Notes: generated by a model from the sequence alone, not told the origin. A stretch of DNA of 64,000 nucleotides from Elusimicrobiota bacterium (GCA_031287735.1 JAITSO010000054.1:1-64000); one strand, 5' to 3'. Positions 1 through 9,315 are shown, counted from the first letter of the stretch. Made by a program: numbers and translations.

Positions 1-123
1 GACAATGTGACAATGGAAATAGAATTGATAATGCCGGTAGCGATGGAAACACAGTTGAGATTTGCAATAAGAGAAGGTGGCAGAACAGTAGGCTCCGGAG
101 TTGTTACAGAAATCGTAGAGTGA
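1..123 (+). CDS. tuf: Elongation factor Tu, C-terminal end (partial)
   Basis: The window opens inside a reading frame that runs from base 1 to a TGA at 121-123. Its 40 residues match the end of EF-Tu domain 3, including the [20 protein letters not shown] segment and the final [12 protein letters not shown]-Tu delivers aminoacyl-tRNA to the ribosome. A tuf gene directly upstream of rpsJ is the classic str-S10 junction, which supports the call. The rest of the gene lies outside the window. Confidence 0.95.
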   Translation, partial: DNVTMEIELIMPVAMETQLRFAIREGGRTVGSGVVTEIVE

Positions 124-178
124 CATACAGTTGTGTGTGCGAGTAAAGAAATTAAAAAATTGGAAGGTGTATTTTGCT

Positions 179-508
179 ATGTCAAACGAGTCTACTATGG
201 AATCACAGCGACTGAGAATTAATATGTGTGCTTATGATCATAAAATCTTGGATGATTCCTTGGTTAAAATTATAGAAACTGCCAGACGAACTGGTGCAAC
301 TGTGATGGGTCCTGTTTTGCTCCCGGTTAGGATAAAGAAGTATACTGTCAACAGGTCGGTTCATACAGATAAAAAATCGCGGGAACAATTTGAAATGCGT
401 GTGTACAAAAGGTTAGTAGATATTATGGACGCTTCTTCGAAAACAGCGGAAGAGCTTGGAAAATTGGAACTATCGGCAGGCGTTGATGTTGTTATAAAGA
501 TGTTTTAA
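179..508 (+). CDS. rpsJ: 30S ribosomal protein S10
   Basis: S10 is a 30S head protein that also acts in transcription antitermination as NusE. The frame is open from 131, but I chose the ATG at 179 because a GGAAGGTG Shine-Dalgarno sits about 10 bases before it and the resulting 109-residue protein fits the family. The [17 protein letters not shown] opening and the [17 protein letters not shown] segment are typical. It is the first gene of the S10 operon here, 55 bases after tuf. Confidence 0.96.
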   Translation: MSNESTMESQRLRINMCAYDHKILDDSLVKIIETARRTGATVMGPVLLPVRIKKYTVNRSVHTDKKSREQFEMRVYKRLVDIMDASSKTAEELGKLELSAGVDVVIKMF

Positions 509-530
509 ATTAAATCAATAAGGATATGTT

Positions 531-1163
531 GTGATAAATTCGGTTATGGGCAGGAAAATAGGTATGACACAGATATTTGATAATAAGGGTTGTATGGTTC
601 CTGTTACGGTTTTGGAGGTTGGTCCTTGTGTGGTTCTTGGAATTAAAACTCTTGATAAAAATGGTTATAGTGCGGTGCAATTAGGGTTTGTTGATGTGAA
701 TGAAAAAAGTCTAAATAGATCAACGGTGGGTTTTTTTAAAAAAAATAATATCGTAACCAAGAAGTCTATTAGCGAGTTTAGGGTAGGCAATGAAGAAATT
801 TTAAATTTTAATGTAGGTCAGGTGGTGGGTGTTGATGTTTTTAAACCTGGAGATTATGTGGATGTTACAGCCAGAACAAAGGGTAAGGGTTATGCAGGAG
901 TTATAAAGAGACACAATTTTGGTATGCAACCTACTACCCATGGACAATCAGATAGAACGCGGTCAAGGGGGTCTAGTGGTGCACAAGGACCTCAGAAACT
1001 TTTTAAAGGAACTAGGATGTCGGGACATTTAGGTAATGACAGTGTGACTGTGCAGAATTTATTAGTGATGAATGTTGATGTCGAAAAAAATATTTTATTA
1101 ATAAAAGGATCTGTTCCTGGCAACAAAAAAGGTGTGTTGTCTTTGAGTAAGTGTCGGAATTGA
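531..1163 (+). CDS. rplC: 50S ribosomal protein L3
   Basis: L3 binds 23S rRNA near the peptidyl-transferase centre and is an early assembly protein. The GTG start at 531 follows an AAGGA 7 bases upstream and gives a protein of 210 residues; an internal ATG at 546 would give the shorter MGRKIGMTQIFD start. The GRKIGMTQIF N-terminus and the FKGTRMSGHLGN loop near residue 160 are L3 signatures. The order rpsJ-rplC-rplD is the standard S10 operon order. Confidence 0.95.
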   Translation: MINSVMGRKIGMTQIFDNKGCMVPVTVLEVGPCVVLGIKTLDKNGYSAVQLGFVDVNEKSLNRSTVGFFKKNNIVTKKSISEFRVGNEEILNFNVGQVVGVDVFKPGDYVDVTARTKGKGYAGVIKRHNFGMQPTTHGQSDRTRSRGSSGAQGPQKLFKGTRMSGHLGNDSVTVQNLLVMNVDVEKNILLIKGSVPGNKKGVLSLSKCRN

Positions 1164-1235
1164 AAATAGTTTTTTTGTATTTGATAACAGAATCGAAGAA
1201 CTATAATTAAAATTAACTGTACAAGGAATCTTAAA

Positions 1236-1856
1236 GTGGAAGTAATGGTTTATAATTCTAAAGGACAAGAAAAGGAAAAAATAGAATTGCCAGATTTCTT
1301 TGATGTTAAAGTTTCGGGGGTTTTGTTGCATGAGGTTGTTGTGACATATTTAAATAACCAGCGTGCAGGGACGCATGAAACGAAGACGAGAGGTGAAGTG
1401 TCGTTTTCTGGCGCCAAGCCTTGGAAACAAAAAGGTACTGGTAATGCTCGTGCTGGTCAAAGAAATTCGCCATTGTGGAGGAAAGGTGGTATAATTTTTG
1501 GTCCTAGATTTAAAAGTTACTATACGAAAATTTCAAAGCAAAAGAAAAAAATATCGATGAGTATGGCATTTTCGTCCCAGTTTAGGAGTGGCAATGTTGT
1601 GGTAGTAGATTCTGTAGAAATTGCTGAGATTAAAACGAGAATAGTTGTGGAAATTGTCAAAAATTTGAAATTATATGGACAAAAAGTTGTGTTTGTAATT
1701 GACAGTGAATATGCTGCTTTTCGAATAGCTGCTAGAAATTTAGAAAATATTATTGTAGAAAATATTAGGAATTTAAGCGTTTACCAAGTTCTTTGGGCGG
1801 AAAAAATAGTTGTTACGTCCGAATCTTTTGATTTTGTAAAATATAACCGAGTTTAA
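1236..1856 (+). CDS. rplD: 50S ribosomal protein L4
   Basis: L4 lines the polypeptide exit tunnel and in many bacteria autoregulates the S10 operon. The start is GTG at 1236, with AAGGA at 1223-1227. At 206 residues it has normal length. The long internal loop is recognisable at about residues 50-85 (TRGEVSFSGAKPWKQKGTG, then RAGQRNSPLWRKGG). Whether it autoregulates here cannot be seen from the sequence. Confidence 0.94.
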   Translation: MEVMVYNSKGQEKEKIELPDFFDVKVSGVLLHEVVVTYLNNQRAGTHETKTRGEVSFSGAKPWKQKGTGNARAGQRNSPLWRKGGIIFGPRFKSYYTKISKQKKKISMSMAFSSQFRSGNVVVVDSVEIAEIKTRIVVEIVKNLKLYGQKVVFVIDSEYAAFRIAARNLENIIVENIRNLSVYQVLWAEKIVVTSESFDFVKYNRV

Positions 1857-1870
1857 GGAATAATGTTAAG

Positions 1871-2158
1871 ATGAATATTAGCAGTGTAATTAAAAAACCT
1901 TTGTTAACTGAAAAAGCTTCTTTTGCAAAAGAAAAACATGGTAAGTATACTTTTATGGTAGATAGTCGGGCCAATAAATTTCAAATAAGAGAAGCTGTGG
2001 AGTCTTTATTTAATGTTAAGGTAATTTGTGTTTGTACTGCTAATTATTTAGGCAAGAAAAAAAGGGTTGGTAGAAGTGAGGGGTATAAAAATAATTGGAA
2101 GAAAGCGGTAGTTAAGATTGCGAGTGGTCAAGAAATTCAAATAATGGAAGAAGTGTAG
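1871..2158 (+). CDS. rplW: 50S ribosomal protein L23
   Basis: L23 sits at the tunnel exit and docks trigger factor and SRP. The protein has 95 residues, with the family opening 'IKKPLLTEKAS' and the later 'GKKKRVGRSEGYKNNWKKA' segment. It begins 14 bases after rplD with an AAGGA just upstream. A 97-base gap follows before rplB, which is long for this operon. Confidence 0.95.
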   Translation: MNISSVIKKPLLTEKASFAKEKHGKYTFMVDSRANKFQIREAVESLFNVKVICVCTANYLGKKKRVGRSEGYKNNWKKAVVKIASGQEIQIMEEV

Positions 2159-2255
2159 ATTAAGTGCATATATAGGCAATTATTATTGTTAATTTGTGGT
2201 TAAAAATAGTTTTTAGATACGAAATTGTTACGTAAAATAGGAGAAAGCAGGGAAA

Positions 2256-3092
2256 ATGCCAATTAAAACTTTTAAGCCTTATACTCCAACTAGAAGAGTC
2301 ATGTCAATATCAGATTTTTCTGATATTACTAAAACAGTACCTGAAAAATCTTTGGTAACTATAATGAAAAAAAAGGGTGGTCGCAATAATACGGGTCGCA
2401 TAATGGTTCGTTTTAGAGGCGGTGGACATAAGAGGTTTTATAGAAAGATAGACTTTAAAAGAGATAAGGTAGATGTTTTGGCTAAAGTAGTAGCTGTGGA
2501 ATACGACCCTAATCGTTCAAGCAGGATATTACTTTTAGAGTATCAAGATGGAGAAAGAAGATATATAATTCAACCGGTGGGTGTGAAAGTTGGCGATGTT
2601 GTTATGTCCGGACCTAGGTCAGATGTAAGACCGGGAAATGCACTTCCTTTGATGAATATCCCAATTGGTACTTTTATACATAATTTAGAGTTTATCGAGG
2701 GTAGGGGCGGACAGCTTGTTAGGTCAGCAGGGGCAATGGCGCAACTGTTGTCGAAAGAAAAAAATTATGCCCATGTTAGGATGCCTTCTGGCGAGATAAG
2801 ATTTATTCGGCTTAAGTGTTATGCTACGATTGGACAGGTCGGCAATGTAGATCATGAAAATATTATTATTGGTTCTGCGGGCAGAAATAGGCGTTTAGGT
2901 AAAAAACCGCATGTGCGAGGTACTGCCATGAATGCCGTAGACCATCCCCACGGTGGCGGAAGAGGAAGATCTAAGGGCAACAATCAGCCGAGGAGTCCTT
3001 GGAATCAGCCAGCTAAGGGATTTAAAACAAGACCAAAAAAAATTTGGGATTGGGTCGTAGTGAGTCATCGCAATAAATCTAAAAAGAGGTAG
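2256..3092 (+). CDS. rplB: 50S ribosomal protein L2
   Basis: L2 is a core 23S rRNA-binding protein needed for subunit joining and peptidyl-transferase activity. Its 278 residues are the normal length. It has the N-terminal [11 protein letters not shown], the [19 protein letters not shown] segment, and the C-terminal histidine motif [16 protein letters not shown]. The SD AGGAGAAAG lies upstream of the ATG. Confidence 0.97.
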   Translation: MPIKTFKPYTPTRRVMSISDFSDITKTVPEKSLVTIMKKKGGRNNTGRIMVRFRGGGHKRFYRKIDFKRDKVDVLAKVVAVEYDPNRSSRILLLEYQDGERRYIIQPVGVKVGDVVMSGPRSDVRPGNALPLMNIPIGTFIHNLEFIEGRGGQLVRSAGAMAQLLSKEKNYAHVRMPSGEIRFIRLKCYATIGQVGNVDHENIIIGSAGRNRRLGKKPHVRGTAMNAVDHPHGGGRGRSKGNNQPRSPWNQPAKGFKTRPKKIWDWVVVSHRNKSKKR

Positions 3093-3100
3093 TTCTAAAA

Positions 3101-3385
3101 ATGAGTCGTTCTACGAAAAAGGGACCCTATGTGGACCTGAAACTTTTAAAAAAAATGCAAAAGCAGAACGTGAGCGGTGGTAAAAAAATTTTGAAGACTT
3201 GGTCAAGATCTAGTGTAATAACCCCTGATTTTGTTGGTTATACTTTGGCGATACACAATGGGAAAAAATTTCTGCCAGTGTTTATTTCTGAGCAGATGGT
3301 TGGTCACAAGCTTGGCGAATTCGCACCAACGAGAATCTTTAAAGGTCATGGTGGCGTGACTAAGCAAGAGACATCTTTAACGTAA
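3101..3385 (+). CDS. rpsS: 30S ribosomal protein S19
   Basis: S19 is a 30S head protein that contacts the A-site region together with S13. The 94-residue protein opens [12 protein letters not shown] and ends with the conserved [18 protein letters not shown] segment. It starts 8 bases after rplB, as expected in an S10 operon. Confidence 0.97.
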   Translation: MSRSTKKGPYVDLKLLKKMQKQNVSGGKKILKTWSRSSVITPDFVGYTLAIHNGKKFLPVFISEQMVGHKLGEFAPTRIFKGHGGVTKQETSLT

Positions 3386-3460
3386 TGGATTTAGTTGATG
3401 TACGTTTTGTGGTTGTCTAAATTTATGCATGTATAATTTAGTTTAACAGGAATTGAACAA

Positions 3461-3799
3461 ATGGAAGCAAAAGCAACGGCAAAATTTGTAATGTGTACTC
3501 CAAGAAAAGTGAAACAGGTATTATCGCTTATTAGTAATAAAAGTGTAGAAAGGGTTTTTGAGATATTGCCTTTCCTTTCCAAATCGGCTGTTTTGCTGAT
3601 CGAGAAAGTTTTGAATAGTGCAATTGCCAATTTGGGTAAAAATAGCGATTTTTCAAAATTGCGAGTGAAAGAATGTTGGGTTTGCAATGCTCCAACTTTA
3701 AAAAGAATGAGGCCAGGACCTCAGGGTAGGGGTATGTCTGTAAGAAAAAGAACTTCTCATGTGACTATAATAATCACAGATGCGAATAACGATAGTTGA
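3461..3799 (+). CDS. rplV: 50S ribosomal protein L22
   Basis: L22 helps form the exit-tunnel constriction. At 112 residues it shows the N-terminal 'CTPRKVKQVLSLI' and the C-terminal 'RMRPGPQGRGMSVRKRTSH' beta-hairpin, both diagnostic. It lies 75 bases after rpsS, with ACAGGAATT as a plausible SD. A TATAAT-like hexamer occurs in the preceding gap at about 3430, but no good -35 box pairs with it. Confidence 0.95.
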   Translation: MEAKATAKFVMCTPRKVKQVLSLISNKSVERVFEILPFLSKSAVLLIEKVLNSAIANLGKNSDFSKLRVKECWVCNAPTLKRMRPGPQGRGMSVRKRTSHVTIIITDANNDS

Positions 3800-3859
3800 A
3801 TCATTGAAGATAAAAGATTTGTTTTTCAATAAGAGACGGAACAAAAAGAGGAAAGGAAT

Positions 3860-4555
3860 ATGGGACATAAGGTTCATCCTAGAAGTGTTAGGTTGGGTTA
3901 TATCTGTGAGTGGGTATCTAAATGGTTTAATCTGCGTGAAATGCCGCGTCTGATCATTGAGGACCACCGTGTGCGAAGTTATTTGAAAAATAAACTTAAA
4001 TTGTTTTCTGTTTCAAAAATTGCTATTGAAAGGGCTGGAAAGTATTTAAAAGTTGGTATTTATACTGCCAGACCAGGTATGATAATAGGAAAGGGAGGAC
4101 AAGGAATAGAAAATTTGAGAAAAGAAATAGAAGACATGACAAATTCAGAAAGCAGAATATTTGTCAATGTAATAGAAATTAACAAACCTGAAATAGATGC
4201 TCAGTTGGCGGCAGAGAATATTGCATTTCAGTTGGAGAAACTAGTTGCTTTTAGAAGAACAATGAAAAAAACTGTGGAGAAGGCAATGGTTGCCGGGGCA
4301 CTTGGAATTAAAGTCATGGTTTCAGGAAGACTTGGCGGTGCTGAAATAGCAAGAACGGAATGGATTAAAGATGGTCGGATACCTTTGCAAACTTTTAGGG
4401 CTAGTATAGATTATGGTTTTGCAGAGGCTTATACCACTATGGGACAGATAGGAATTAAAGTTTGGATATTTAAAAAAGAGTTATTTAAAAAAGATATGCA
4501 GAAATTATTTGAGGATGCGAAGTCTGTAGATTGTTTAAGTGGGTTTAGAAAGTAA
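3860..4555 (+). CDS. rpsC: 30S ribosomal protein S3
   Basis: S3 lines the mRNA entry channel and carries a KH domain. The protein has 231 residues and starts MGHKVHPRSVRLG. The KH GxxG loop is visible as 'GMIIGKGGQGIENLRKEIE' at about residues 75-90. The C-terminal domain has the conserved GRLGGAEIARTEW segment. It follows rplV after 60 bases, with AGGAAAGGA as SD. Confidence 0.96.
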   Translation: MGHKVHPRSVRLGYICEWVSKWFNLREMPRLIIEDHRVRSYLKNKLKLFSVSKIAIERAGKYLKVGIYTARPGMIIGKGGQGIENLRKEIEDMTNSESRIFVNVIEINKPEIDAQLAAENIAFQLEKLVAFRRTMKKTVEKAMVAGALGIKVMVSGRLGGAEIARTEWIKDGRIPLQTFRASIDYGFAEAYTTMGQIGIKVWIFKKELFKKDMQKLFEDAKSVDCLSGFRK

Positions 4556-4579
4556 ATTGTTTGCATAAGGAATTTTTGT

Positions 4580-4984
4580 ATGTTGATGCCAAAAAGAGTT
4601 AAGTATAGGAAATCTCATAGGGGTAGAATGAGTGGGATGTCAAAAGGTGGGACGTCTTTGGTTTTTGGGAGGTACGGTATTCAAGCACTTGAGCCAGTTT
4701 GGATAACAAGCAATCATATAGAGGCGGCACGTGTTACGCTTACAAGATACACTAAAAAAGGTGGCAAGATTTGGATTAGAATATTTCCTGATAAACCCAT
4801 TACAAAAAAACCAGCTGAGACTAGAATGGGTAAAGGGAAGGGCGACCCACAGTTTTGGGTCGCAGTGGTAAAACCAGGTAAGATAATGTTTGAAATAGAT
4901 GGCATTTCTGAAATCGAGGCAAAAAAGGCACTAATAATGGCTTCTAATAAGTTACCGTTGCATGTTAAAATTTTGGCAAGATAA
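4580..4984 (+). CDS. rplP: 50S ribosomal protein L16
   Basis: L16 organises the A-site tRNA binding region of the 50S subunit. The 134-residue protein begins [17 protein letters not shown] and contains the '[21 protein letters not shown]' type region around residues 75-95. It lies 24 bases after rpsC with AAGGAA upstream. Confidence 0.96.
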   Translation: MLMPKRVKYRKSHRGRMSGMSKGGTSLVFGRYGIQALEPVWITSNHIEAARVTLTRYTKKGGKIWIRIFPDKPITKKPAETRMGKGKGDPQFWVAVVKPGKIMFEIDGISEIEAKKALIMASNKLPLHVKILAR

Positions 4985-5007
4985 ACTAAAATAGGGGATT
5001 GTTGTCA

Positions 5008-5214
5008 ATGAATGGCAGATATCGTCTTGAATTTAAAAATTTGTCTAAAGGTGAGTTGGAAACCAAATTGAAAGAGCTTCGTGGTGAGATTTTTACATTA
5101 AAATTTCGTCATGCTGTGTCTCCGCTCAAAAATCCCATAAAAATAAGGGAAATTAGAAAAAATATTGCGAGAGTTAAAACCATTATAAGTCAGCAACAAT
5201 CTGGTAAATACTAA
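5008..5214 (+). CDS. rpmC: 50S ribosomal protein L29
   Basis: L29 is a small two-helix protein at the tunnel exit. I chose the ATG at 5008 (68 residues) over the in-frame TTG at 4999 because AGGGGAT at 4992-4998 is well spaced for the ATG and would overlap the TTG. The 'ELETKLKELRGEIFTLKF' helix and the final RVKTIISQQ helix are typical of the family. Confidence 0.93.
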   Translation: MNGRYRLEFKNLSKGELETKLKELRGEIFTLKFRHAVSPLKNPIKIREIRKNIARVKTIISQQQSGKY

Positions 5215-5236
5215 AAATAAATTTTGGGAAGGGAAA

Positions 5237-5506
5237 ATGTTGCATCGTGCAAAACGTAAATATCGTATAGGTACTGTTGTGGGAGAAAAATGCAGTAAGA
5301 CTAGACAGGTTTTTACTGAGAGGGTTTATGCCCACTCTTTATATGGTGTTGTTGTGCGTTCAAGAGGTAAAATTGCGGTTCATGATAATTGTGACATATC
5401 CCATAATGGCGACATTGTTAAGATAATGGAAGCTAGACCGATGTCAAAGACAAAAAAATGGGTTATAGTCGAGGTAATAAAAAAGGCAAGAGTTAAGTTA
5501 AGCTGA
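5237..5506 (+). CDS. rpsQ: 30S ribosomal protein S17
   Basis: S17 is a primary 16S rRNA-binding OB-fold protein. The 89-residue sequence has GTVVGEKCSKTRQV near the N-terminus and the 'NGDIVKIMEARPMSKTKKW' signature. It follows rpmC after 22 bases with GGGAAGGGA as SD. Confidence 0.95.
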   Translation: MLHRAKRKYRIGTVVGEKCSKTRQVFTERVYAHSLYGVVVRSRGKIAVHDNCDISHNGDIVKIMEARPMSKTKKWVIVEVIKKARVKLS

Positions 5507-5521
5507 GAGGTGATTGAAAAT

Positions 5522-5890
5522 ATGGTACAGGAAAGAACTGTTTTAAATGTGGCAGATAATTCGGGTGCAAAAAAAATTCGTTGTTTCAGGGTGCTCAAGG
5601 GTACAAAGCGTAGGTATGCAAGTGTAGGTGATGTTATTTGTGCTTCTGTTCAAGCTGTTTTACCGCGTACAAATGTAAAAAAAGGTGATGTAGTTAAAGC
5701 TGTGGTTGTAAGAGTTGTAAAAGAAGTAAGACGCATTGATGGAACGTATATAAAATTTGATGATAATGCAGCAGTTATAATTAACGATGAGGGCGAACCT
5801 AGGGGAACACGTGTTTTTGGACCAGTTGCAAGAGAGCTAAGGGAAAGTAACTATCTTAAAATTATTTCCTTGGCTCCAGAGGTAATATAA
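5522..5890 (+). CDS. rplN: 50S ribosomal protein L14
   Basis: L14 is a 50S interface protein and the docking site of the silencing factor RsfS. I chose the ATG at 5522 (122 residues, the family length), which has GAGGTG about 10 bases upstream, over the in-frame GTG at 5510 that overlaps this SD. The [14 protein letters not shown] opening, the DVVKAVVVR segment and the [13 protein letters not shown] ending are conserved. Confidence 0.95.
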   Translation: MVQERTVLNVADNSGAKKIRCFRVLKGTKRRYASVGDVICASVQAVLPRTNVKKGDVVKAVVVRVVKEVRRIDGTYIKFDDNAAVIINDEGEPRGTRVFGPVARELRESNYLKIISLAPEVI

Positions 5891-5945
5891 GTCTATTGTA
5901 AAGTGAGTGATTTTGCACATTAAATAAAAAACAAGGAAATTCACA

Positions 5946-6257
5946 ATGTTGACTGTTAAGAAAAATGACAGGGTCGTAGTTTTGTCTGGTAAAGACAGAG
6001 GCAAAAAGGGCAATGTTCTCTGTGTGATCCCGGGAAAAAACAGTGTTGTTGTGTCAAAAGTAAATTTTGTCAAGAGGCATACAAAGCCTACTCGTACTGA
6101 TGCTGGGGGTATTAAGGAAAAAGAAGCGGCTATGGACGTAAGTAATGTTATGCTTTTGTGCCCTAAATGTGATAGACCTTCGAGAGTTAAATTTGACAGG
6201 TTGTCAGATATGACTAAGATTAGAGTTTGTCGCAAGTGTGGCGAAATTATAGCATAG
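5946..6257 (+). CDS. rplX: 50S ribosomal protein L24
   Basis: L24 is an assembly-initiator protein with a KOW motif (NDRVVVLSGKDRGKKGNV, about residues 7-24). The 103-residue protein ends with a CxxC...CxxC pair (CPKCDRP and CRKCGEI), the zinc-type form common in many phyla. It is 55 bases downstream of rplN. Confidence 0.95.
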   Translation: MLTVKKNDRVVVLSGKDRGKKGNVLCVIPGKNSVVVSKVNFVKRHTKPTRTDAGGIKEKEAAMDVSNVMLLCPKCDRPSRVKFDRLSDMTKIRVCRKCGEIIA

Positions 6258-6297
6258 AGCAATTAAGGTTGTGGAAATTTTCTGAGAGGAATGATAG

Positions 6298-6852
6298 ATG
6301 AAATATTCGCGATTAAAGGAACTGTATCAACAGGTGGTAGCTAAAGAGTTGAAGGAAAGGTATAGGTTTAAAAATATTTTTCAGGTTCCGAAATTGTCAA
6401 AAATTGTGGTTAATGTGGGGTTAAGTGAAGCTAAAGATAACATTAAGGTTTTGGATGTTGCCAGTACAGAACTTGCTGCTATTACGGGGCAAAAACCTTC
6501 CGTGTGTCGTTCTAGGAAATCGATTTCTAATTTTAAAATACGAGAAGGTATGCCTATAGGGATTAAGGTTACTTTGCGGGACATTGTAATGTATGAGTTT
6601 TTAGATAGGCTGATAAATGTTGCGATTCCGCGCATAAGAGATTTTAGAGGTGTGAATACCACAGGTTTTGATGGTAATGGAAATTTTAATTTTGGTATTA
6701 CAGAACAATATATTTTTCCCGAAGTTGATGTTGAGAAGTCTGATAAAACGAGGGGTATGAATATAACTGTAGTTACGACGTCACTTATGAATGAGCATGC
6801 GATAACTTTGTTAGAGCTATTGGGAATGCCTTTTAAGAAAAAAAGTAAATAA
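6298..6852 (+). CDS. rplE: 50S ribosomal protein L5
   Basis: L5 binds 5S rRNA and contacts P-site tRNA. The 184-residue protein has the VPKLSKIVVNVGL segment, the 'TGQKPSVCRSRKSISNFKIR' type region at about 60-80 and the FGITEQYIFPEVD signature. The SD is GAGAGGAATG just before the ATG. Confidence 0.96.
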   Translation: MKYSRLKELYQQVVAKELKERYRFKNIFQVPKLSKIVVNVGLSEAKDNIKVLDVASTELAAITGQKPSVCRSRKSISNFKIREGMPIGIKVTLRDIVMYEFLDRLINVAIPRIRDFRGVNTTGFDGNGNFNFGITEQYIFPEVDVEKSDKTRGMNITVVTTSLMNEHAITLLELLGMPFKKKSK

Positions 6853-6881
6853 ATCGCTAAAAATGAGGGGGTTGTTTTGGT

Positions 6882-7067
6882 ATGGCCACTATCTCTGCAG
6901 AAGTTAAAATGCTTAAAATTCAGAAATTTGCTAGTAGACATAGAAATAGGTGTGGTATATGTGGAAGACCGCGTGGGTTTTATAGAGATTTTGGAGTTTG
7001 TAGAATATGCTTGAGAAAGTTGGCACATAACGGAGAAATTCCGGGTTTAACTAAATCAAGCTGGTAA
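6882..7067 (+). CDS. rpsN: 30S ribosomal protein S14, zinc-binding type
   Basis: This is the short (61-residue) zinc form of S14, also called rpsZ. It carries the two CxxC pairs CGICGRP and CRICLRK, separated by about 12 residues, and ends with the typical GEIPGLTKSSW. It lies between rplE and rpsH as in a normal spc operon. The ATG at 6882 has AGGGGG about 12 bases upstream. Confidence 0.96.
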   Translation: MATISAEVKMLKIQKFASRHRNRCGICGRPRGFYRDFGVCRICLRKLAHNGEIPGLTKSSW

Positions 7068-7097
7068 GTGTATTTCAGTTAAGAAGGAGTAATATCA

Positions 7098-7493
7098 ATG
7101 GTTGTGGATACAGTATCTGACATGTTCACTCGCATTCGTAATGCTAATTTAAAATTGCATGAAAGATTAGACATTTCGTTATCAAAGTTAAAATTAGAGG
7201 TAGCTAGAATCTTGAAGGAGGAGGGGTACATAGCCAATTACAAAAAAGTTGAAAATAGTAAACAAGGTGTATTGAGAATTTATCTCAAATATACTTCAGA
7301 TGGGTCACAAGTTATACAGGGGTTGAAAAGATCTTCTAAACCAAGTTTGAGAGTATACAAGGGGTACAAAAATATTCCAAGAACTATTGGCGGGCTTGGA
7401 ATTACCATAGTTTCTACTTCTAGTGGTTTGATGACTGATAAGAGAGCTAGAAACAGAAAAATAGGTGGTGAAATTTTAGGGTACGTTTGGTAA
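7098..7493 (+). CDS. rpsH: 30S ribosomal protein S8
   Basis: S8 is a primary 16S rRNA binder and, in some bacteria, the repressor of the spc operon. The 131-residue protein has the opening DMFTRIRNANL and the C-terminal signature 'GLGITIVSTSSGLMTDKRAR'. It lies 30 bases after rpsN, with AAGGAG as SD. Confidence 0.96.
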   Translation: MVVDTVSDMFTRIRNANLKLHERLDISLSKLKLEVARILKEEGYIANYKKVENSKQGVLRIYLKYTSDGSQVIQGLKRSSKPSLRVYKGYKNIPRTIGGLGITIVSTSSGLMTDKRARNRKIGGEILGYVW

Positions 7494-7520
7494 AAACAAA
7501 ACATATTTAGGATAAATAAA

Positions 7521-8132
7521 ATGAGTAGATTAGGCAAAAATCCGGTTCAATTGCCGGAAGGTGTAAAGGCAGAATTTAGTAGTGGCGTTCTCAAGGTGTT
7601 TGGTTCTGTTGGTAGCATTTCTCGAATTATAAACGAGAAGATGATTATTGAAATTACAGATAGTAGCATTTCTGTTAAGCCGATCAGCAGTACCCGACAA
7701 TGCAATATGTTACATGGTCTCACTAGAGGACTTATTGTTAACATGGTTGAAGGCGTTTCAAATGGGTTTAAAAAGGAACTTAAAATGGTGGGTCTTGGTT
7801 ACAAGTCTGCCATAAAAAGCAATAATGAATTGGAATTGTCAGTTGGGTTTTCGCATTTGGTGAGTCTTGGAATTCCATCCTGCGTGAAACTTTCAGTCGC
7901 CGTTGATACAGATAAAAATACTATAATTTCAATTTTTGGGGTAGATAAAAGTGAAGTTGGTGCTTTTGCTGCAAAGATTAGGGATATTAAACGACCGGAG
8001 CCTTATAAGGGTTTTGGAATAAGGTATACAAAATCAGAAATATCTGCTGATGGAAGAACATTTGTTTACACTGACGAAAAGATTATTAGGAAGTCTGGTA
8101 AAGCTGCCGCAGCTTCTGGTGGCAAAAAATAA
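7521..8132 (+). CDS. rplF: 50S ribosomal protein L6
   Basis: L6 sits near the factor-binding site. It opens MSRLGKNPVQLPEGV and contains the C-terminal signature region RPEPYKGFGIRY followed by a short basic tail. At 203 residues it is slightly longer than the common ~180 because of a GKAAAASGGKK tail. It is followed by an unusually long 264-base gap before rplR. Confidence 0.95.
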   Translation: MSRLGKNPVQLPEGVKAEFSSGVLKVFGSVGSISRIINEKMIIEITDSSISVKPISSTRQCNMLHGLTRGLIVNMVEGVSNGFKKELKMVGLGYKSAIKSNNELELSVGFSHLVSLGIPSCVKLSVAVDTDKNTIISIFGVDKSEVGAFAAKIRDIKRPEPYKGFGIRYTKSEISADGRTFVYTDEKIIRKSGKAAAASGGKK

Positions 8133-8254
8133 TTTGCACGTGCTATTCAACAAATAGTGAAATATTTGATGTGTTCTGATGTTTGACGGTTGCACTGTGC
8201 ATGTGTTGTGTCTTTTGATGTTATAAATTGTTTAAAATAAATGTAAACACAGGA

Positions 8255-8283
8255 TTGACGCAAAATTTCAAGTTCAGTAGAAT
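8255..8283 (+). promoter_or_regulatory. Candidate internal sigma70-type promoter for rplR-rpsE-rplO-secY
   Basis: TTGACG (8255-8260) and TAGAAT (8278-8283) are separated by exactly 17 bases. Each matches the consensus hexamer at five of six positions. The site lies in the 264-base gap (8133-8396) between rplF and rplR, about 105 bases before rplR, where spc operons normally have a few bases only. I see no terminator in the gap. An internal start for the downstream half of the operon is the inference. Confidence 0.5.
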
Positions 8284-8396
8284 TCTTAGGTAAATTAGCT
8301 TTTTTTATGTTAAGGTTTTTGCGATAAATGTGTTGTTTTATGGTGACAGTCTGAATGAATTAATTATAAATTGGTTGTATTTTAGGGGTATTGTAA

Positions 8397-8756
8397 ATGA
8401 AAAGTTCTGCTAAAAGATTTGGTTATCGTGTAAATAGAGTTAGGAATAAGATTAAAGGAACACAAGAAAGACCCCGTTTAAGTGTATATAGAGGACATAA
8501 GCATGTATATGCTCAAGTTATAGATGATGGTGTTGGTATCACCCTTACGTGTGCTTCTACTTTGTCGCAGGAGCTTAGGGGTAAACTAAATGTTACCAGT
8601 AATGTTAACGCGGCTAAGTTGGTGGGTGATTTGATTGCCAAAAAATCCATTGAAAAGGGAATAAAAAAAATAGTTTTTGACCGTAGAGGTTATAAATATA
8701 CTGGTAGAATTAAGGCGCTTGCGGATGCAGCAAGGGGTGGGGGGTTGGATTTCTGA
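8397..8756 (+). CDS. rplR: 50S ribosomal protein L18
   Basis: L18 binds 5S rRNA in the central protuberance. The 119-residue protein has the '[20 protein letters not shown]' region and the C-terminal '[22 protein letters not shown]' type signature. It is the first gene after the candidate internal promoter. Confidence 0.95.
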   Translation: MKSSAKRFGYRVNRVRNKIKGTQERPRLSVYRGHKHVYAQVIDDGVGITLTCASTLSQELRGKLNVTSNVNAAKLVGDLIAKKSIEKGIKKIVFDRRGYKYTGRIKALADAARGGGLDF

Positions 8757-8796
8757 TTATTAGTAAATATTTTTACTTGGTTTTTAGGAGGATAAA

Positions 8797-9315
8797 TTGG
8801 CTGAACAGATAGTAAATGACAAGAGGTATCAAAATAAAAATAATGATAGTCTGAAGGAAACAGTTGTTGCGGTTAACAGGGTTGCTAAAGTGGTTAAAGG
8901 TGGAAAGAGATTTTCGTTCAGTGCTCTTGTAGTAGTTGGCGATGAAGCGGGCAGGGTCGGTTGTGGTATTGGCAAAGCGAATGAAGTGCAGTCCGCTATT
9001 CAGAAAGGTAGCACACATGCTACTAAGCACATGATTTCTGTAAAACTGAAAGGTGTTACTATTCCACATGAAATAATAGGTGTGTCAGGTTCCGGAAAGG
9101 TGCTGTTGAAACCTGCTGCTTCTGGAACAGGGGTCATTGCTGGGGGGGTAGTTAGAGCTGTGCTGGAAGCTGTTGGCATAAGAGATATTCTTACAAAATC
9201 AATGCGTTCGTCTAATCCATTTAATGTTGTTTATGCTACTTTGTCAGCACTTAAATCATTGCGTTTGAAAGAAGATGTGGCTAAAATTAGAGAAAAAGAG
9301 GTTTTGGAAATATGA
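8797..9315 (+). CDS. rpsE: 30S ribosomal protein S5
   Basis: S5 shapes the decoding centre and mRNA entry. It starts with TTG at 8797, placed 5 bases after a strong AGGAGG; no better ATG exists. The 172-residue protein shows [23 protein letters not shown] and the [20 protein letters not shown]-terminal signature. Its stop overlaps the rplO start (ATGA), so there is no room for rpmD. Confidence 0.95.
   Translation: MAEQIVNDKRYQNKNNDSLKETVVAVNRVAKVVKGGKRFSFSALVVVGDEAGRVGCGIGKANEVQSAIQKGSTHATKHMISVKLKGVTIPHEIIGVSGSGKVLLKPAASGTGVIAGGVVRAVLEAVGIRDILTKSMRSSNPFNVVYATLSALKSLRLKEDVAKIREKEVLEI

Noticed and set aside
3386..3460. TATAAT-like box before rplV as a promoter
   Set aside because: The hexamer lacks a -35 partner at proper spacing; likely chance in AT-rich DNA.
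5837..6262. 141-codon minus-strand frame opposite rplX
   Set aside because: Antisense to rplX and rplN with low-complexity hydrophobic translation; not supported as a gene.
6381..7028. 215-codon minus-strand frame opposite rplE and rpsN
   Set aside because: It lies antisense to two certain ribosomal genes, has no recognisable domain and no SD; a shadow of the coding strand.
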